NCBI RefSeq assembly: GCF_019704315.1
Contig: NZ_AP024597.1
Span: 2,108,001 to 2,172,000, forward strand
Length of the DNA: 64,000 nucleotides
From: Stygiolobus caldivivus
Lineage (GTDB): Archaea > Thermoproteota > Thermoprotei_A > Sulfolobales > Sulfolobaceae
Reading direction: 5' to 3'
Both the position numbers and the translations under genes were made by a program. Position 1 is the first letter of the stretch; the number at the start of each line of letters is the position of its first letter. Below the pieces are notes generated by a model, which was not told the origin of the DNA, did no database searches, and saw only the letters and a program-made list of their open reading frames with translations. Below, piece after piece: positions 61,381-64,000 of this stretch.

Positions 61381-63913
61381 GTAATAATTTATTGAAGACA
61401 TACTTTAAAATTCCACCTTCTTTGATGTAATCTAGTTCTATGTTAGTATCAACTCTCGCTCTACCTTCTACCTCTACCTTTTGCTCTCCCCTTACGAATT
61501 CAACTTTAACTTTACCCCTCACAGTTAAGTTTTCTAACTGAATATTTACTATTTCATCTCCCTTTATACCTAGGCTTCTCCAGTCAGGTATTTCTATCGG
61601 TAAAACGCCCATTGCGACTAAGTTACTCCTATGTATCCTCTCAAACGACTCAGCCAAAACCGCCCTGACACCTAAAAGGGCCGTAACTTTTGCGGCCCAA
61701 TCTCTCGAGCTACCAGAGCCGTACTGTTTTCCGGCTACAATAACCAGAGGGACTCCTTCTTCCTTATATTTCTGAGAAGCTTCGTATACGCTCATAACTT
61801 TACCGTCAGGGAAGTGTTTCGTATACCCTCCTAGTTGGTCTACCAGGAGGTTTTTCAGCTTAGGATTAGCAAATCCACCCCTTAACATGACCTCGTGGTT
61901 TCCCCTCCTAGCACCGTACGTATTCAGCTCACTAACTCCTAATTGCCTTAGATATACTCCTGCCACGGAGTTAGGGTCTATAGGGCCAGCAGGAGATATG
62001 TGGTCTGTAGTTATTTTATCACCTAATAGTAAGAGGATACGTGCACCTCTAATATTTCCGAAACTGTTTTCAGCGGAAAACCAAGGTGGCATCCTTATGT
62101 AAGTCGATTTCTCATCCCAATCATAGAGCTCCGACTCAGGTACCTTAAGTTTCTTCCAATTCTCATCTCCTTCGAAAATTTTCTCGCTCCTTGACTTATA
62201 CAGTTCCGGATTCATAGCTAAGTTATAGAAATCAGCTATCTCCTTCATTGAGGGCCAGATATCTTTTAAGTAAACCGGTCTACCATTAGGGTCGTAATCT
62301 ATGGGTTCTTCGAAGAAGTCTATATCTATCCTCCCAGCTAAAGCGAAGGCTATTACAAGGATAGGTGACGCTAAAAATACGCCTTTAAGGTATGGGTTTA
62401 CCCTACCTTCAAAGTTTCTGTTCCCGCTAATCACACCATAGACTTCTAAGTTATTAGTCTTGATATCATTCTCTATTTTAGGAGGGAGTGGGCCCGCATT
62501 ACCGATGCATGTAGTACACCCGAAGCCTACAATGTGGAACCCTAGTGCTTCAAGATAAGGTAGGAGGTTGGATTCTTTAAGGTATTCCGCTACTACGGGT
62601 GAACCAGGTGCCATGCTGGTCTTTATATAAGGTTTACTCCTCAGACCGGCCTCCACAGCTTTCTTTGCCAGTATGCCCGCACCAAGCATCAGTGTTGGGT
62701 TTGATGTATTAGTACAACTAGTTACGGCAGCTAGGACGACGTCGTTATCTTTAACGTACAAACCAGACTTTTTATTATCTTTTCTCATTTTTTTCTTTAA
62801 TTCTCTCAAGGGGACTCTCTCGTCAGGGTTTTTAGGGCCTGCAACAGAAGGCTCAATATCGTTTAAGTCAATTTTCACCACTTCAGTGTATCTAGGCTCC
62901 TCGTCGTAGAAGAGCCCTTGGGCTTTTGCATACCTTTCGACGATCTTATAGTCCCTACCAGTAGCGTAGAGGTAATTTATTGTCCTTTCGTCTATCGGGA
63001 AGTAACCTACTGTTGCACCGTACTCTGGTGCCATGTTTGCAATTGTTGCCCTATCTGGGACGGATAAATGTGACAGAGAAGGTCCGAAAAACTCCACAAA
63101 CTTACCTACAACACCTTTCTTTCTGAGAACTTCTGTTATATATAGAACTACGTCGGTAGGTGTCACCCCTTCCTTGATATCTCCTTCCAGTTTAACTCCT
63201 ATTACTTCCGGGACTATCATGGTATAAGGTTCACCTAACATTACGGCTTCAGCTTCTAACCCTCCGACCCCCCAAGAGAGTACGCTGGCACCATTAGCCA
63301 TAGTAGTATGAGAGTCTGTGCCGATTACAATTTCTGGGAATGCTACTTGTTCTCCTTTAACCTCCCTTATATCTACTACTCTACTTAAGAACTCGAGGTT
63401 TACTTGGTGGATAATACCGTTGCCCGGAGGGACTATCCTTAAATTCCTAAAACTCTTTTGAGCCCATTTTAAGAAAGTGTACCTTTCTGAGTTTCGCTCG
63501 AATTCTTTCTGCATGTTTAGCAACAAGGAGGAAGAAGTCCCGTAATAGTCAACTTGTATTGAGTGGTCAATTACCAAATCAGACTGGATTACCGGGTTTA
63601 CCCTTAACGGGTCTTTTCCCTTTTTCGCTAATTCAGTCCTCATCGCTGCTAGGTCTACTAGTAAGGGTACACCGGTATAATCCTGCATTATTACTCTCGT
63701 GGGTAAAAAGGAAAACTCCTCTCCAGTTTTCCATGACCCTATTTTCTGGAGGTCTTCATCTGTGACCTTCTTACCGTCCAAGTTCCTCATTACGTTTTCT
63801 GCCAATACCCTTATAGAATAAGGTAAGGAAAAAACGTCGTAACCTAGGCTTTCAAGTTTTTTAAGGTTATAAAACTTTACGTTCCCCTCTAGGAGTTCTG
63901 GTGAAAACGCCAT
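61370..63913 (-). CDS. acn: aconitate hydratase (AcnA/IRP type)
   Basis: 847 residues from [18 protein letters not shown] (63937-63944 on the other strand) is placed for a leaderless start here, and five upstream codons are excluded. 4Fe-4S ligands are the Cys in [10 protein letters not shown] and both Cys of [11 protein letters not shown]. Other marks are [17 protein letters not shown] and GSSRDWAAK. It isomerises citrate to isocitrate in the TCA cycle of this aerobic-type metabolism. Co-transcribed with the FAU-1 gene. Confidence 0.95.
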   Translation of the reverse strand: MAFSPELLEGNVKFYNLKKLESLGYDVFSLPYSIRVLAENVMRNLDGKKVTDEDLQKIGSWKTGEEFSFLPTRVIMQDYTGVPLLVDLAAMRTELAKKGKDPLRVNPVIQSDLVIDHSIQVDYYGTSSSLLLNMQKEFERNSERYTFLKWAQKSFRNLRIVPPGNGIIHQVNLEFLSRVVDIREVKGEQVAFPEIVIGTDSHTTMANGASVLSWGVGGLEAEAVMLGEPYTMIVPEVIGVKLEGDIKEGVTPTDVVLYITEVLRKKGVVGKFVEFFGPSLSHLSVPDRATIANMAPEYGATVGYFPIDERTINYLYATGRDYKIVERYAKAQGLFYDEEPRYTEVVKIDLNDIEPSVAGPKNPDERVPLRELKKKMRKDNKKSGLYVKDNDVVLAAVTSCTNTSNPTLMLGAGILAKKAVEAGLRSKPYIKTSMAPGSPVVAEYLKESNLLPYLEALGFHIVGFGCTTCIGNAGPLPPKIENDIKTNNLEVYGVISGNRNFEGRVNPYLKGVFLASPILVIAFALAGRIDIDFFEEPIDYDPNGRPVYLKDIWPSMKEIADFYNLAMNPELYKSRSEKIFEGDENWKKLKVPESELYDWDEKSTYIRMPPWFSAENSFGNIRGARILLLLGDKITTDHISPAGPIDPNSVAGVYLRQLGVSELNTYGARRGNHEVMLRGGFANPKLKNLLVDQLGGYTKHFPDGKVMSVYEASQKYKEEGVPLVIVAGKQYGSGSSRDWAAKVTALLGVRAVLAESFERIHRSNLVAMGVLPIEIPDWRSLGIKGDEIVNIQLENLTVRGKVKVEFVRGEQKVEVEGRARVDTNIELDYIKEGGILKYVFNKLLHEG

Positions 63914-63936
63914 AGTTAAATATCGCATTTAAAGAC

Positions 63937-63944
63937 TATAAACG
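63937..63944 (-). promoter_or_regulatory. TATA box of the aconitase gene
   Basis: CGTTTATA (minus strand) spans -31 to -24 relative to the ATG at 63913, the spacing seen at several other leaderless genes in the window. Confidence 0.5.
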
Positions 63945-64000
63945 GGTTTTATAAAAGTAGGGTAAGAATTTTTAGGGTGTTGTATAAATCTTCATGGGAA

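Noticed and set aside
1-64000. tRNA, rRNA, 7S RNA or RNase P RNA genes
   Set aside because: I found no T-loop motif with matching acceptor stem and no recognisable conserved core of these RNAs on either strand, within the limits of reading by eye.

Overview
The window is chromosomal DNA of a thermoacidophilic crenarchaeon of the order Sulfolobales. The support is the set of lineage-typical genes: an ArnA-like zinc-ribbon/FHA protein next to an ArnB-like von Willebrand A protein, two AapB-like type IV pilins, a thermosome subunit with a gamma-type C-terminus, archaeal eL13, a FAU-1 family protein, a pRiA4b ORF-3-type relic and a crenarchaeal IS transposase. Many genes start at, or a few bases after, the point about 31 bases downstream of the first base of a TATA box, which is the leaderless pattern of this order. 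The genus cannot be fixed from the sequence alone.

Region 1 (1-17.2 kb) is gene-poor and worn. It holds a pRiA4b ORF-3-like pseudogene, a Ski2/Hel308-type helicase, a coiled-coil PD-(D/E)XK-like protein with an exact 126-bp tandem repeat, an orphan ECF T component, and a pilin island. In that island two AapB-like pilin genes lie in inverted orientation around two paralogous sequon-rich secreted proteins, a dead transposase and a large multi-membrane protein. The gaps between genes are filled with decayed copies of a few repeat families and three 13-14 base G/C homopolymers.

Region 2 (17.2-30.3 kb) is dominated by membrane transport and surface functions: a membrane-anchored double-AAA ATPase, an APC permease, an MFS carrier, a beta-carbonic-anhydrase-like protein, a two-gene operon of unknown function, a complete ECF operon (S, fused A-A', T), and a secreted phosphoesterase followed by a membrane protein with two E-G-x-E motifs.

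Region 3 (30.8-38.7 kb) is the least explained part: a class II glutamine amidotransferase, a 916-residue protein I cannot assign, a coupled set (small membrane protein, winged-helix protein, P-loop ATPase), two unknown proteins and a frameshifted PadR-like regulator.

Region 4 (38.8-64 kb) is mostly conserved chromosome: an APC permease, a CDF metal transporter, a HAD hydrolase, an aldose epimerase, an SPFH/membrane-protein pair, a FemAB-like protein, eL13, an MFS carrier, a GT2 glycosyltransferase facing a PIG-L deacetylase, twin small paralogues, an isoaspartyl peptidase, the thermosome subunit, a CBS protein, a DsbA-like protein, the arn locus (vWA paralogue, arnA, arnB), an AbrB-type regulator, a FAU-1 protein and aconitase. 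The arn locus is known in Sulfolobus acidocaldarius to repress archaellum genes, so this window carries both a motility regulator and adhesive pilin genes. I saw no tRNA, rRNA or CRISPR array.
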